Of a stretch of 64,000 bases of DNA, positions 6,773-16,172 are shown piece after piece; the first letter of the stretch is position 1, and each line of letters begins with the position of its first letter. The position numbers were made by a program, and so were the translations under genes. The stretch is from Rhodoferax mekongensis (GTDB lineage: Bacteria > Pseudomonadota > Gammaproteobacteria > Burkholderiales > Burkholderiaceae_C). The notes beneath the pieces are model-generated. The model did not search any database and had not been told where the DNA came from. It worked only from the letters and a program-made list of their open reading frames with translations. The stretch lies in NCBI RefSeq assembly GCF_032191775.1, contig NZ_CP132507.1, positions 2,939,001 to 3,003,000 of the forward strand. The letters run 5' to 3'.

Positions 6773-8695
6773 TCAATTCTGCGCTGTTTTGGCAGCACCG
6801 GGGGCCGGAACCTTGATCTGCACCTTGAAGCGTTGCTTCAGACTTTCGTAGTAAGCGCTGCTCTCGGACGCAGCAACCCATTGCGCATACTGAGCTTGCT
6901 CTTGCTTGCCTTTGGCTTCCTCCACGGCATTGCGTGGCAACACTTTGTTGACGCGCACCACCACGTAGCCTTGAGCGCCCACATCGGCACCGGCAAAGCC
7001 GGGCAGCTTGGCCGGATTGACCTTCAATGCAGCATCCACCACAGCACCCGCCAGTCCTTGCGCGGCGTCGCGAGACAGCGTGACAGCAGCGGGCATGGTC
7101 ACGGCAGAGGGATTGGCTTGCAAAGCGGCCAGCTTCTCGGTGCCCTCCTTTTTGGCCTGCTCCAGAGCGCGGCTTGCCACCAAACGTTCACGGACCTGGG
7201 CCTTCACCTCATTGAGTGCCAGGGGACGCGCCGGGCTATATGCCACCACACGGGCAGAAACCAGTTGATTGGCGCCCAGCTCCAGAGCTTCGGTATTGCG
7301 CTTCTTCTCCAGGGAATCAGTGCTGAAAATGGCTTCCAACAACTTGGGATTCGCCAAGGGATCAGCTGCGCCGGGCAGAGGCTGGCGCTGCACATTGGTG
7401 GCCGTTTTGACTTCCAGCTTCAAACGCTCAGCCACAGGCTTCAGGCTGTCGGATTGCTCGTATACACCATTGGTAAAGGCCTCTGCGACTTCGGCGAACT
7501 TTCGCTGCGCCAATTGGGCGCGCAGCTCAGGCTCCAAGCTGGCCCGGGCCTCTTCGAATGTGGGCTGCTTTGCACCCTTCACATCCACCAACTTGATGAT
7601 GTGGAAGCCGAAGTCGGACTCCACCAAGTCGCTGATTTCGCCCTTCTTCATGGAGAACGCCGCATCTTCGAAGGGCTTGACCATCGCGCCACGGCCGAAG
7701 AAATCCAGGTCTCCACCGCGAGGTGCGGATCCTGCGTCTTGAGAATTCTTTTTGGCCACCTCGGCAAAGGAGTCGGGAGCCTTGCGCACTTGAGCCAGCA
7801 AAGCTGTCGCACGCTCTTTGGCCTTGGCGCGGTCAGCGGCCGGCATGTCCTTGGGAGCGTTGATCAGGATGTGGCTGGCGCGACGCTCTTCTTTGGCACT
7901 CAAGCGACTGGCATTCTGCTCAAAGTAGGTCTTGAGGTCAGCTTCATTCACGGACACTGTCTTTTTGACGGCTTCCAAGTCCAGCACCACGTACTCCACG
8001 TTGGCGGTTTCAGTGGACTGGAACAGAGCCGAATTCGCTTGGAAGTAAGCATCGATATCGGCATCTGACGGATTGATTTTGCTGGCGTAATCCGCAGGAC
8101 TGAAACGCAAAACCTGTACTTCACGGCGCTCAAAAAATGCGTTCAGCGCCAAGTCCGATAGTGCCTTGGGAGAAAACGCGGTGCCCGTCACAGCGGACTC
8201 CACCTGCATCAAAGACAGATCACGGCGTACACGGGCCTCAAAACCTTCCGGGGTCAGGCCTTGGCTCGCAGCCAATTGGCGATAGCGCTCCATGTCCAAG
8301 GTGCCATCGGGTTTGCGCAAGCTGGCGATCGTGGGGTTTTGCTGCAGCTCGCGCGCCAATCGGGCGTTGCTGGTCGTCATGTGGGCGGTCTGCACCGCTT
8401 CGGCCATGACCTTTTCACGAACCAAGCGTTCCAGCGTGGCGTAGCGGGCTTCGGCGGAATCCAGCAATTTGGGGTCCAAATTCGGCACGGAGGCACGGAG
8501 GCGATCCACCTCATTTTTGTGGGCAAAGTCCCACTCTTCTTGCGTGATCTTGGCGTTGCCAATGGTTGCGACTGTTGCCCCGCGACCGGCCATGCTCTTG
8601 TAGCCGTCCACACCGACCAGAACGAAGGCGGGGATGATCAGCAAGAACATGAGGAACATCAAGACCTTCGTGTGCTTGCGAACAAAATCAAACAT
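6773..8695 (-). CDS. ppiD: PpiD-type membrane-anchored peptidyl-prolyl isomerase/chaperone
   Basis: The 640-residue protein has one N-terminal membrane segment (about residues 12-31) and a long periplasmic part. This begins with a SurA-like chaperone region (about 40-190) and holds one parvulin domain (about 272-372: RASHILI, RGGDLDFFGRG, FGFHIIKL). This is the plan of PpiD, which sits at the Sec translocon and helps outer-membrane and periplasmic proteins fold. Parvulin domains of PpiD often have weak isomerase activity. The start MFDFVRKHTKV is typical. It lies downstream of tRNA-Val and a strong hairpin, so it probably has its own promoter. In many beta-proteobacteria ppiD is near hup and lon; here hupB is 0.2 kb upstream but lon is far away. 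Confidence 0.92.
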   Translation of the reverse strand: MFDFVRKHTKVLMFLMFLLIIPAFVLVGVDGYKSMAGRGATVATIGNAKITQEEWDFAHKNEVDRLRASVPNLDPKLLDSAEARYATLERLVREKVMAEAVQTAHMTTSNARLARELQQNPTIASLRKPDGTLDMERYRQLAASQGLTPEGFEARVRRDLSLMQVESAVTGTAFSPKALSDLALNAFFERREVQVLRFSPADYASKINPSDADIDAYFQANSALFQSTETANVEYVVLDLEAVKKTVSVNEADLKTYFEQNASRLSAKEERRASHILINAPKDMPAADRAKAKERATALLAQVRKAPDSFAEVAKKNSQDAGSAPRGGDLDFFGRGAMVKPFEDAAFSMKKGEISDLVESDFGFHIIKLVDVKGAKQPTFEEARASLEPELRAQLAQRKFAEVAEAFTNGVYEQSDSLKPVAERLKLEVKTATNVQRQPLPGAADPLANPKLLEAIFSTDSLEKKRNTEALELGANQLVSARVVAYSPARPLALNEVKAQVRERLVASRALEQAKKEGTEKLAALQANPSAVTMPAAVTLSRDAAQGLAGAVVDAALKVNPAKLPGFAGADVGAQGYVVVRVNKVLPRNAVEEAKGKQEQAQYAQWVAASESSAYYESLKQRFKVQIKVPAPGAAKTAQN

Positions 8696-8716
8696 GCGCT
8701 AACTCTCCATGTGAAC

Positions 8717-8747
8717 AACAAAAAAGGCGAACAATTTGTTCGCCTTT
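8717..8747 (-). terminator. terminator after tRNA-Val
   Basis: The minus strand has AAAGGCGAAC and GTTCGCCTTT arms followed by a T-run, directly between tRNA-Val and ppiD. It is shaped like an intrinsic terminator for the hupB/tRNA-Val transcript. Confidence 0.8.
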
Positions 8748-8759
8748 GCTGGGTGGGGG

Positions 8760-8835
8760 TGGTGGGTGATGACGGGCTCGAACCGCCGACCTACGCCTTG
8801 TAAGGGCGCCGCTCTACCAACTGAGCTAATCACCC
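8760..8835 (-). tRNA. tRNA-Val(TAC)
   Basis: This is a complete 76-nt cloverleaf on the minus strand with acceptor GGGTGAT/ATCACCC, anticodon stem-loop CCTTACAAG (anticodon TAC), GTTCGAG T-loop and encoded CCA. It is 16 nt downstream of hupB and may be cotranscribed with it. Confidence 0.96.
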
Positions 8836-8851
8836 CCCCGAAAACCGGATT

Positions 8852-9124
8852 TCAGTTCAGGGCATCTTTCAATGCTTTGCCTGGACGGAACTTTGGAACC
8901 TTGGCAGCCTTGATTTTAATCGCAGCGCCGGTGCGTGGATTGCGACCTGTGCGAGCAGCGCGCTTACCAACCGCAAATGTACCAAAACCCACGAGGGACA
9001 CTGTGCCACCCTTTTTCAAGGTGGTCTTCACTGCGCCGATGGTGGATTCCAAAGCGCGAGTAGCAGCTGCTTTGGAAATGTCAGCGTGCTTGGCAATGTG
9101 CTCGATCAATTCTGTTTTATTCAC
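8852..9124 (-). CDS. hupB: HU-type DNA-binding protein
   Basis: The 90-residue protein starts [21 protein letters not shown] and carries the HU/IHF signature [21 protein letters not shown], with the DNA-intercalating arm around residues 55-72 (GRNPRTG with the conserved proline). It is a homodimeric nucleoid protein that bends DNA without sequence preference. It differs from IhfA and IhfB in length and in the arm residues. The gene is followed at 16 nt by tRNA-Val and then a terminator. The bases 9125-9369 upstream hold no gene and should contain its promoter; I could not assign the -35 and -10 boxes with confidence. Confidence 0.95.
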   Translation of the reverse strand: MNKTELIEHIAKHADISKAAATRALESTIGAVKTTLKKGGTVSLVGFGTFAVGKRAARTGRNPRTGAAIKIKAAKVPKFRPGKALKDALN

Positions 9125-9369
9125 AAGGACCCCTTAGTCGGAAGCGGAGTTAGACGATGTCTCTTCAAAATTCTGAGGTGCTTTTTCCGGAGGGTTTGCG
9201 CAACGCACAAATCTTTAACGGAATCCACACCCTGCGGCCGCTGCATTTAAAGCAGCGCGGAGGCGAATTCTAGACGTAAATCTGTGTTCATCCCGCACTC
9301 TTCAAAGATTTTTATTTGTGAGCGATTGTCATGCCGAATGCGGTTGACAAGTCCACAAAACCGGCGCGC
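9125..9369. other. intergenic region upstream of hupB
   Basis: This stretch of 245 bp separates hupB (leftward) from the end of pgsA. It is richer in A+T toward hupB and contains short dyads such as GCTGCATTTAAAGCAGC at 9239-9255. It holds no open frame that looks coding. It should carry the hupB promoter. Confidence 0.5.
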
Positions 9370-9945
9370 TCACTGGGCTCGGGCGCGAATCTCAGGCAGC
9401 GCTTTTTGCAGGTAATAGGCCATGGACCACACCGTGAGCACCGCAGCAATCCAGATTAACCAAACACCCCATATGTGTGTGTCGATAAGCCCGAACAACA
9501 TGCCGTCAAACAACAAGAACGGAATCGCCACCATCTGCACCACGGTCTTGAGTTTGCCGATCATGTGAACCGCCACACTCTTGCTGGCGCCGATCTGCGC
9601 CATCCACTCACGCAGGGCGGAGATGGCAATTTCCCGGCCGATGATGATGAGCGCCACAAACACGTCGGCTCGCTGCAGGTGCACCAGCACCAGCACACAG
9701 GCGCACACCAAAAACTTGTCTGCCACCGGGTCGAGGAATGCTCCGAAAGACGAAGTCTGGTTGAGCTTGCGCGCCAGGTAGCCGTCCAACCAATCTGTCA
9801 GCGCAAACAGCACAAACATGACCGTAGCGACCAGGTTACGTTCGTGGATGCTGGCCATGCTATCGGGCAGATAGAACACGCCCACGATGAGGGGGATCGC
9901 GAAAATTCGCGTCCAGGTCATGATGGTGGGGATGGTGGTAAACAT
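9370..9945 (-). CDS. pgsA: CDP-diacylglycerol-glycerol-3-phosphate 3-phosphatidyltransferase
   Basis: The enzyme joins CDP-diacylglycerol and glycerol-3-phosphate to phosphatidylglycerol phosphate in the inner membrane, the committed step to phosphatidylglycerol and cardiolipin. The 191-residue protein shows the CDP-alcohol phosphotransferase motif D-x2-D-G-x2-A-R-x8-G-x3-D-x3-D as DWLDGYLARKLNQ and SFGAFLDPVADK (about residues 50-76), with four to five further hydrophobic helices. I start at the ATG at 9945 (MFTTIPTIMTWTRIF), the usual family beginning. A longer reading to 10194 would overlap uvrC and is not convincing. It lies 19 nt behind uvrC in the same direction, an order common in beta- and gamma-proteobacteria. 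Confidence 0.95.
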   Translation of the reverse strand: MFTTIPTIMTWTRIFAIPLIVGVFYLPDSMASIHERNLVATVMFVLFALTDWLDGYLARKLNQTSSFGAFLDPVADKFLVCACVLVLVHLQRADVFVALIIIGREIAISALREWMAQIGASKSVAVHMIGKLKTVVQMVAIPFLLFDGMLFGLIDTHIWGVWLIWIAAVLTVWSMAYYLQKALPEIRARAQ

Positions 9946-9964
9946 GGCTGGATTGTGGCACGCC

Positions 9965-11935
9965 TTAGTGCAACGCCCGGTAGATTTCCTCTGCAAGTTC
10001 ACGCGATATGCCTTCGACCGATGCGATGTCCTGTGCGCTGGCCTGCTCCACCCCGCGCACGCCACCAAAGCGCTGCAACAGCCTGGCGCGCCTTTTGGGG
10101 CCGATGCCGGGAATGTCTTCCAGCTTGCTGCCGCCGGTGCGTACCTTGGCCCGCGCAGCGCGCATTCCGGTAATCGCGAAGCGGTGGGCCTCATCGCGGA
10201 TTTGCGCCACCAACATCAGGGCCGCTGAATCGGCACCCAGATAGACCTTGTCGCGCCCATCGGCAAACACCAGCTCCTCCAGCCCGACCTTGCGGCCCTC
10301 GCCTTTTTCAATACCCACAATCAGCGACAGGTCCAGCCCCAAGCTCTCAAAAACCTCTTTGGCCATGGACACCTGCCCTTTGCCGCCATCCACCAACACC
10401 AAGTCAGGTAGGCGCGTACTATTGCTGGGCGGGGTGCCGCTGTGCTTGGCCTCCCGGATCGCCTCGGCCATCTTGCTGTAACGGCGTCTGAGCACTTGCC
10501 GCATGGCGGCGTAGTCGTCCCCGCCGGTAATGCCGTCGATGTTGAAACGCCGGTACTCGGCGTTTTGCATCTTGTGGTGCTGAAAGACCACGCAAGAGGC
10601 CTGCGTCGCCTCGCCCGCGGTGTGGGAGATGTCAAAGCACTCGATACGCAATTCGTCGAGGTTTTCGAGCGCCAGATCCAGGGCATCTGCAAGGGCGCGG
10701 GTGCGCGCCTGCTGCGAACCCTCTTCGGCCAACAAGCGTGCCAGCTGCAAGCCGGCGTTGGTTTGCGCCATCTCCAGCCAGGCGCGCCGCTGCTCGCGGG
10801 GCTGATGAATCGCTGAGGCCTTCACGCCGGTTTGCTCTGCCAGTGCCTGCATCAAGCCCTTGCTCACCGGCTCACTCACCACCAACACCGAGGGCATGGG
10901 CACCTGGATGTAGTGCTGGGCAATAAAGGCTTCGAGTACCTGCACTTCTACCGATGCAGTGGCCACGCCCTCTTCCGAAGACTCCATGGCCGAGGCGTCT
11001 TCAACATGCACCGGAAAGTAAGGCCGGTCGCCCAGATGGCGGCCCCCACGCACCATGGCGAGGTTCACACACGCCTTGCCGCCTTGCACCTTGACAGCCA
11101 GGATGTCCACATCCCGGTCCGACACGTTGTCCACCGACTGCTGGTGCAACACATTCGACAAAGCGGCTACCTGGTTGCGCAACTCAGCTGCCTTCTCAAA
11201 CTCCAGCTTCTCGGCGTGCGCCATCATGCGGGACTCCAGCCCGCGCATCACATCCTGGGCTTCTCCCCGCAGGAAGCGCTCTGCATTCGCTACATCCTGC
11301 GCGTAGTCCAGCGGCTGGATATGGCCGACGCACGGTCCGGAGCAGCGTTTGATCTGGTACAGCAAACAGGGCCGGGTGCGGTTCGCAAAAATCGAATCTT
11401 CACAGGTGCGCAGGCGGAACACCTTCTGCATTAGCAGGATGGCCTCCTTGACCGCCCACGCGCTGGGGTAAGGGCCAAAGTAGCGATGCTTTTTCTCCAC
11501 CGCGCCGCGGTAGTAGGACACGCGGGCGAACTCCACTGGCTGTGGCGCGCGCGCCGGAGCAGCAGCATCGGCGGGAGTCATGTTCTTGGGCACCGGCGGA
11601 GTACCCGTCATCTTCAAGTACGGGTAACTCTTGTCGTCGCGAAACAGGATGTTGTACTTGGGGTTCAGCGTCTTGATGAGGTTGTTTTCCAGCAGCAGCG
11701 CCTCCGCCTCGGAGCGCACCACGGTGGTCTCCATGCGCACAATCTTGCTGACCATGTGCCCGATGCGGGTGCCGCCATGGTTTTTTTGGAAATAGCTGCT
11801 GACCCGCTTTTTCAAGTTGATGGCCTTGCCGACATAAAGCACCTGTCCGTCGGCATCGAAATAGCGGTACACGCCGGGCAGGGACGGGAGCGCTGCCACT
11901 TCGCGCAACAACTCTTCAGGATGGGTATCACTCAT
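9965..11935 (-). CDS. uvrC: excinuclease ABC subunit C
   Basis: UvrC makes both cuts around a DNA lesion after UvrAB has located it. The 656-residue protein has the GIY-YIG nuclease domain at its N-terminus (about 17-95, [18 protein letters not shown]). After it come the cysteine-bearing RTCEDS...[15 protein letters not shown] region, a UVR motif ([18 protein letters not shown]) that binds UvrB, the RNase-H-like C-terminal nuclease ([21 protein letters not shown]), and a tandem helix-hairpin-helix end ([20 protein letters not shown]). There is an internal region around residue 120-135 rich in Ala/Pro that looks like a lineage-specific loop. Start ATG at 11935; divergent from earP. Confidence 0.97.
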   Translation of the reverse strand: MSDTHPEELLREVAALPSLPGVYRYFDADGQVLYVGKAINLKKRVSSYFQKNHGGTRIGHMVSKIVRMETTVVRSEAEALLLENNLIKTLNPKYNILFRDDKSYPYLKMTGTPPVPKNMTPADAAAPARAPQPVEFARVSYYRGAVEKKHRYFGPYPSAWAVKEAILLMQKVFRLRTCEDSIFANRTRPCLLYQIKRCSGPCVGHIQPLDYAQDVANAERFLRGEAQDVMRGLESRMMAHAEKLEFEKAAELRNQVAALSNVLHQQSVDNVSDRDVDILAVKVQGGKACVNLAMVRGGRHLGDRPYFPVHVEDASAMESSEEGVATASVEVQVLEAFIAQHYIQVPMPSVLVVSEPVSKGLMQALAEQTGVKASAIHQPREQRRAWLEMAQTNAGLQLARLLAEEGSQQARTRALADALDLALENLDELRIECFDISHTAGEATQASCVVFQHHKMQNAEYRRFNIDGITGGDDYAAMRQVLRRRYSKMAEAIREAKHSGTPPSNSTRLPDLVLVDGGKGQVSMAKEVFESLGLDLSLIVGIEKGEGRKVGLEELVFADGRDKVYLGADSAALMLVAQIRDEAHRFAITGMRAARAKVRTGGSKLEDIPGIGPKRRARLLQRFGGVRGVEQASAQDIASVEGISRELAEEIYRALH

Positions 11936-11983
11936 GGGGCGCTATTGTCGGCCCACGCAGCGCCCTTGTGCACAATCGGGCGT

Positions 11984-13192
11984 ATGTCCTCCCAGCCAGC
12001 AAGCCCGCTCCCCGAGCCACACACCCCAGCCCCTGCATGGCTATGGGATGTGTTCTGCCAAGTCATCGATAACTTCGGTGACATCGGCGTGTGCTGGCGT
12101 TTGTGCGCGGACCTTGCGCAACGCGGCCACACCGTACGCCTATGGGTGGACGACAGCAGCGCGCTGGACTGGATGGCGCCCGGAGCCCGCCAAGGCCAAT
12201 GGTCCGGCATCAGCGTGCGGGCATGGGAAGAAGCCGCGGACGCTGCAAAGCTGCACGATCTCCCGCCCGCCGATGTGTGGATTGAAGGTTTCGGATGCCA
12301 TATTGCTCCTGAATTTATAGCAGCTCGCGCAGATTCGATAAGCGCCACAGCCATAAATGGCACCAAACCTCCGGTGTGGATCAATCTCGAGTACCTGTCT
12401 GCCGAAGACTATGTGGAGCGCTGCCACGCCCTGCCCTCGCCAGTGATGCAAGGGCCCGCCAAAGGTTGGACCAAGCACTTTTATTACCCTGGCTTCACCG
12501 CAGGCACCGGTGGCCTCTTGCGCGAGCCGAGCTTTGAAGAATCGCAACACGGGCTGGATAGCACCTGGCGCGGCGCCTGGCTGGCAGACCATGGCGTGGC
12601 ATGGTCGGGCGAGCGCCTGATCAGCCTCTTTTGCTATGAGCCAGCCGCCCTGGCGCAGGCCCTGGCCGACTGGATGCGCTCAGACGCACCCACCTTGCTG
12701 CTGGTGACGCCGGGGCGGGCAACGCGTGCAGTAACTGAAGCGCTGCCCGAAGCGCAATCTTTGGCAGGGCTGGGGCTTCCCAACAGCCCTTTGCGCCTTC
12801 ACTACCTCGAAGCCATGAGCCAACCAGACTTCGACGCCCTGCTGCACTGCTGCGACCTGAACTTCGTGCGTGGGGAAGATTCCCTGGTTCGCGCGCTCTG
12901 GGCCGGCCAGCCCTTTGTCTGGCACATCTACCCCCAGGACGATGGCGCACATGGCGAAAAACTCGCTGCATTTTTGGACTGCATGGGCGCAGACGCCACC
13001 GTGCGCCAGGTCCATGCCGCATGGAACGGAATGCCGCTGAACCACGGCGCCTCGGGCCAGCAACCGGCGCTGGATTGGAGTCGCTTGCCCTTGAGAGATT
13101 GGCGTCTACAGATGCAAGGCTGGCGTGACCGGCTGCGCCAGCAGCCCGACTTGGTGAGCGGTCTGCTCAGTTTTGTAGAGAAAAGGCGATAA
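11984..13192 (+). CDS. earP: EF-P arginine rhamnosyltransferase
   Basis: EarP transfers rhamnose from dTDP-rhamnose to the arginine at the tip of elongation factor P, which activates EF-P for polyproline translation. The 402-residue protein has the N-terminal DNFGDIGVCWRL motif with the conserved aspartates, NLEYLSAEDYVE, and the C-terminal sugar-nucleotide site FVRGEDSLVRALW and HIYPQDDGAH of this GT-B glycosyltransferase. The start ATG at 11984 gives a normal family length. It lies directly upstream of efp, the usual pair. An insertion around residues 108-126 (EFIAARADSISATAINGTK) is encoded by a copy of the dispersed repeat described at 12311-12352. Confidence 0.95.
   Translation: MSSQPASPLPEPHTPAPAWLWDVFCQVIDNFGDIGVCWRLCADLAQRGHTVRLWVDDSSALDWMAPGARQGQWSGISVRAWEEAADAAKLHDLPPADVWIEGFGCHIAPEFIAARADSISATAINGTKPPVWINLEYLSAEDYVERCHALPSPVMQGPAKGWTKHFYYPGFTAGTGGLLREPSFEESQHGLDSTWRGAWLADHGVAWSGERLISLFCYEPAALAQALADWMRSDAPTLLLVTPGRATRAVTEALPEAQSLAGLGLPNSPLRLHYLEAMSQPDFDALLHCCDLNFVRGEDSLVRALWAGQPFVWHIYPQDDGAHGEKLAAFLDCMGADATVRQVHAAWNGMPLNHGASGQQPALDWSRLPLRDWRLQMQGWRDRLRQQPDLVSGLLSFVEKRR
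12311..12352 (+). repeat. dispersed repeat copy inside earP
   Basis: TTTATAGCAGCTCGCGCAG followed by AAGCGCCACAGCC matches the repeat core seen at 17621-17676 and elsewhere. It lies in frame inside earP and adds about 15-18 residues between two conserved blocks of the enzyme. Confidence 0.6.
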
Positions 13193-13310
13193 AATACGAG
13201 GCTTTGCTGAATTTGCCGCCTGAACTGCGAAGGTTTAAGGGGGGCAAATCATGCCCCGCCGCAGAATGCGGCCTACAGTCGCTGTACGCGACAAACGTCA
13301 TCGCAATCCT

Positions 13311-13865
13311 ATGAAAATCGCACAAGAAATCCGCGCCGGCAATGTGATCATGCACGGTAAAGACCCCATGGTCGTCCTGAAAACCGAATACAGCCGCGGC
13401 GGCCGCAACTCTGCCACCGTGCGCATGAAGCTCAAGAGCCTGATCGCCAACTTCGGTACCGAAGTCGTGTTCAAGGCGGACGACAAAATGGACCAGATCA
13501 TTCTGGACAAGAAAGAGTGCACCTACTCGTACTTTGCCGATCCCTTGTACGTGTTCATGGACGCTGACTACAACCAGTACGAAGTGGAAGCCGAAAATAT
13601 GGGCGACACACTGAACTACCTCGAAGATGGCATGGCCACCGAAGTGGTGTTCTACGAAGGCAAGGCGATCTCCGTCGAATTGCCCACCAGCGTGGTGCGC
13701 GAAATCACATGGACCGAGCCTGCTGTGAAGGGTGACACCTCCGGCAAGGTGCTCAAGCCCGCCAAGATCGCCACCGGATTTGAAATCGGTGTGCCAATTT
13801 TCGTGGCGCAAGGCGACAAGGTGGAAATCGACACCCGTACCGGCGAATATCGCAAGCGCGTCTAA
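13311..13865 (+). CDS. efp: elongation factor P
   Basis: EF-P binds ribosomes stalled at consecutive prolines and stimulates peptide bond formation. The 184-residue protein has the three beta-barrel domains of the family. The domain I loop reads [10 protein letters not shown], with arginine at the tip where other lineages have lysine. This is the residue rhamnosylated by EarP, whose gene is directly upstream. The C-terminal signature [20 protein letters not shown] is present. I chose the ATG at 13311 ([13 protein letters not shown]), the conserved beginning; an in-frame upstream ATG at 13251 would add 20 residues not seen in the family. A strong terminator follows at 13901. Confidence 0.97.
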   Translation: MKIAQEIRAGNVIMHGKDPMVVLKTEYSRGGRNSATVRMKLKSLIANFGTEVVFKADDKMDQIILDKKECTYSYFADPLYVFMDADYNQYEVEAENMGDTLNYLEDGMATEVVFYEGKAISVELPTSVVREITWTEPAVKGDTSGKVLKPAKIATGFEIGVPIFVAQGDKVEIDTRTGEYRKRV

Positions 13866-13900
13866 TCCACGCACTGCACTGGCCCTTAGGGGCCCTCCGG

Positions 13901-13926
13901 AAAAAGCTCCTTCGGGAGCTTTTTTT
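13901..13926 (+). terminator. terminator of efp
   Basis: AAAAAGCTCC, loop TTCG and GGAGCTTTTTTT form a classic hairpin with a T-run, 35 bp after the efp stop. Confidence 0.93.
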
Positions 13927-14002
13927 ATGGCCGCAAACAAGCCGCAAAAAACGGCACGCCTCTTGCCTTCAGAGTGCCACGAAACTGCCGCACAATGAAG
14001 CC

Positions 14003-14872
14003 ATGGAAAACACGCAAAACCTCAACGAAAGCCGTATCGCCAACGCCTGGGCGGACCTGCAAAACCATTCTGACCAGGGCGGCGCCCTGGACCAGGACGC
14101 CTACCGTCTGGCCTTTGCAGACCCTGAATTCCTGCTCCGCCGCGAGACCCGTGGCATCCGCATCCAGCTGGAGATGCTCAAGCCAGATCTGGACCAGGCC
14201 GCACAGGGCGTGGACAACACCATCGTGGTCTTCGGCAGTGCGCGATTTCCCTCTCCCGAGGAGGCACAAGCCTTTGCCGAAAAAGCAGAAGCCTCCGGTG
14301 ATGCCGAGCAGATGAGGCTCGCCAAGCGCCATCTGCGCAACGCCAAGCACTATGACAATGCCCGCCTGTTTGCCCGCCTGGTCGCGGGCCACAGCGCCCG
14401 CAAACCCCGTGAGGAGCGCCTGTTCATCTGCACCGGTGGCGGCCCCGGCATCATGGAAGCGGCCAACCGGGGTGCCCACGAAATGGGTGCACTCACCCCC
14501 GGCCTGAACATCACCCTCCCGCATGAGCAACGGGCCAACCCTTACGTGACGCCGTCCTTGAGCTTCAAGTTCCACTACTTCGCCACCCGCAAGATGCATT
14601 TCATGATGCGTGCCAAAGCGCTGGTGGCTTTTCCCGGCGGCTTCGGCACCCTGGACGAGCTGTTTGAAGTGATCACGCTGGTGCAAACCAAAAAGGCCAA
14701 GCCGGTGCCCATCATCCTGTTCGGCACCGACTACTGGAAACGCCTGATCAACATGGACGTGCTGGTGGAGGAAGGCGCCATCTCCCCCGAAGACCTGGAC
14801 CTGCTGCACTACACCGACGACCCGCAGGACGCCTGGGACACCATCCGCAACTTTTACGGACTTCCGACGTAA
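14003..14872 (+). CDS. LOG-family nucleoside 5'-monophosphate phosphoribohydrolase-like protein
   Basis: The 289-residue protein has the lysine-decarboxylase-like/LOG fold marked by TGGGPGIMEAANRGAHE and PGGFGTLDELFE, the nucleotide-binding and catalytic loop. LOG enzymes release the free base from AMP or cytokinin riboside monophosphates, and in bacteria they are often simple nucleotide hydrolases. The N-terminal 60 residues (QDAYRLAFADPEFLLRRETR) extend beyond the minimal 190-residue enzyme, as in the long bacterial form. It stands alone between efp and a convergent MFS gene, so the context gives no further hint. Confidence 0.85.
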   Translation: MENTQNLNESRIANAWADLQNHSDQGGALDQDAYRLAFADPEFLLRRETRGIRIQLEMLKPDLDQAAQGVDNTIVVFGSARFPSPEEAQAFAEKAEASGDAEQMRLAKRHLRNAKHYDNARLFARLVAGHSARKPREERLFICTGGGPGIMEAANRGAHEMGALTPGLNITLPHEQRANPYVTPSLSFKFHYFATRKMHFMMRAKALVAFPGGFGTLDELFEVITLVQTKKAKPVPIILFGTDYWKRLINMDVLVEEGAISPEDLDLLHYTDDPQDAWDTIRNFYGLPT

Positions 14873-14918
14873 GGCCCCCACGCTCTGCCGCTTGGCGGGC
14901 CGCTGCCCCCCAAGGGAG

Positions 14919-16172
14919 CTAATTTGCCTTGGGGCGGCCCGGCGACAAATAATCCTCAGACCGCAAGCGCCAGGCCGCGTGTGAACCCAGCCCCACCAGG
15001 GCACCCACGGTCCAGAACACCACCGACACCCCCACCACCACGCCCGCCGTGCCAAAGAGCATGGGCATGAGCACGCTGGAGAGGTTGATGGTCATCAGCC
15101 GCAGCGCAATCGCTTGGCCGTGCAGCGCATGCGGCGTGATCTGGTGCAGGGTGCTCATGATCATGGGTTGCACCGTGCCCAGCGTCAGCCCCAGCAACAC
15201 GGAGCACACGCCCATGGCCCAGGCACTGGGCATCAAGGGGTAGACGGCGAAAAGCAGCGCCGTCACCACCATGGCCGTGGTGACCACCGCCCATTCACGC
15301 AGGCGCGACGCCAGCAGCGGCAGAAACACCCGTACCACCGCGGCAGCCACCGCAAAAGCACCGAGGATGGTGCCTATGACCGAAGCACTGTAGCCGCGCT
15401 CATGCCCCAGCACCGGCACCACAAAGGTGTGCACGTCCCAGCAGCTGGAAAGCAACCAGTTCACCAGCAACAGGCGACGCATCATCGGCTCTTTGAACAG
15501 GGGCCAGGCACTGGGGGGCACGCCACCCGCATGCACCACGGGTTCCAGCTCCCGCGTGGTGCGCACACACATCCAAGCCAGTGATGGCAGCAGCGCCGTC
15601 AGCGCAAATGCGGCCACAAAGCCGTTGTGGTCGGCCACCTTGCCGCCCAGCCAAACACCGGCGTGGTCAATCAACAAGCCCGCGCACACCGGGCCCAGAA
15701 AGTTGGAAATCGCGGGCCCGATGGACAGCCAGCTGAACACGCGGCGCAAATCGGTGGCGTCCGCGGCCGCCCGCCCCACGTGGCGCTGCAAGGCAATGGC
15801 GGCAGAACCGGTAGCACCGCCCATCATCAGCGCCGCAAAACACAGCACGGCGAAATGCGGATACAGGGCAGCCGCAGTGGCTCCGGCAATGGAAGCCACC
15901 ACCGCCCAGGACACCGGCTTGCGCAAGCCATGCCGGTCCGCAAAGCGCCCGGCCGGCAACGCCAGAAACACCTGCGACAAAGAAAACAAGGCCAGCAAAA
16001 AACCCACCGCAAACGGCCCGTAGCCCTGCTGCAAGGCCCACAGCGGCGCAGCCAGTCGCATGCCCGCCATGCTGGCATGCAGGCACACATGGCCACTGAT
16101 CAGGCGCAGTAACGCCCAGGGGCTTTGGGGGGTGCTAGCTGCGGAATGCGCAGGGGCGTGCAGGCCGCTCAT
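14919..16172 (-). CDS. major facilitator superfamily transporter
   Basis: The 417-residue protein has about twelve hydrophobic segments and the MFS loop motif between helices 2 and 3 (GRFADRHGLRKPVSW, about residues 75-90). Substrate unknown; the family includes drug and metabolite exporters. Its ATG overlaps the stop of rmuC by the ATGA arrangement, so the two are cotranscribed and translationally coupled. Confidence 0.85.
   Translation of the reverse strand: MSGLHAPAHSAASTPQSPWALLRLISGHVCLHASMAGMRLAAPLWALQQGYGPFAVGFLLALFSLSQVFLALPAGRFADRHGLRKPVSWAVVASIAGATAAALYPHFAVLCFAALMMGGATGSAAIALQRHVGRAAADATDLRRVFSWLSIGPAISNFLGPVCAGLLIDHAGVWLGGKVADHNGFVAAFALTALLPSLAWMCVRTTRELEPVVHAGGVPPSAWPLFKEPMMRRLLLVNWLLSSCWDVHTFVVPVLGHERGYSASVIGTILGAFAVAAAVVRVFLPLLASRLREWAVVTTAMVVTALLFAVYPLMPSAWAMGVCSVLLGLTLGTVQPMIMSTLHQITPHALHGQAIALRLMTINLSSVLMPMLFGTAGVVVGVSVVFWTVGALVGLGSHAAWRLRSEDYLSPGRPKAN

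Noticed and set aside
6833..8068. 411-codon open frame opposite ppiD
   Set aside because: It is a shadow frame of a well-supported PpiD gene and has no recognisable domain.
11486..11983. N-terminal extension of earP through uvrC
   Set aside because: The extension is antisense to the start of uvrC; the ATG at 11984 gives the proper family beginning.
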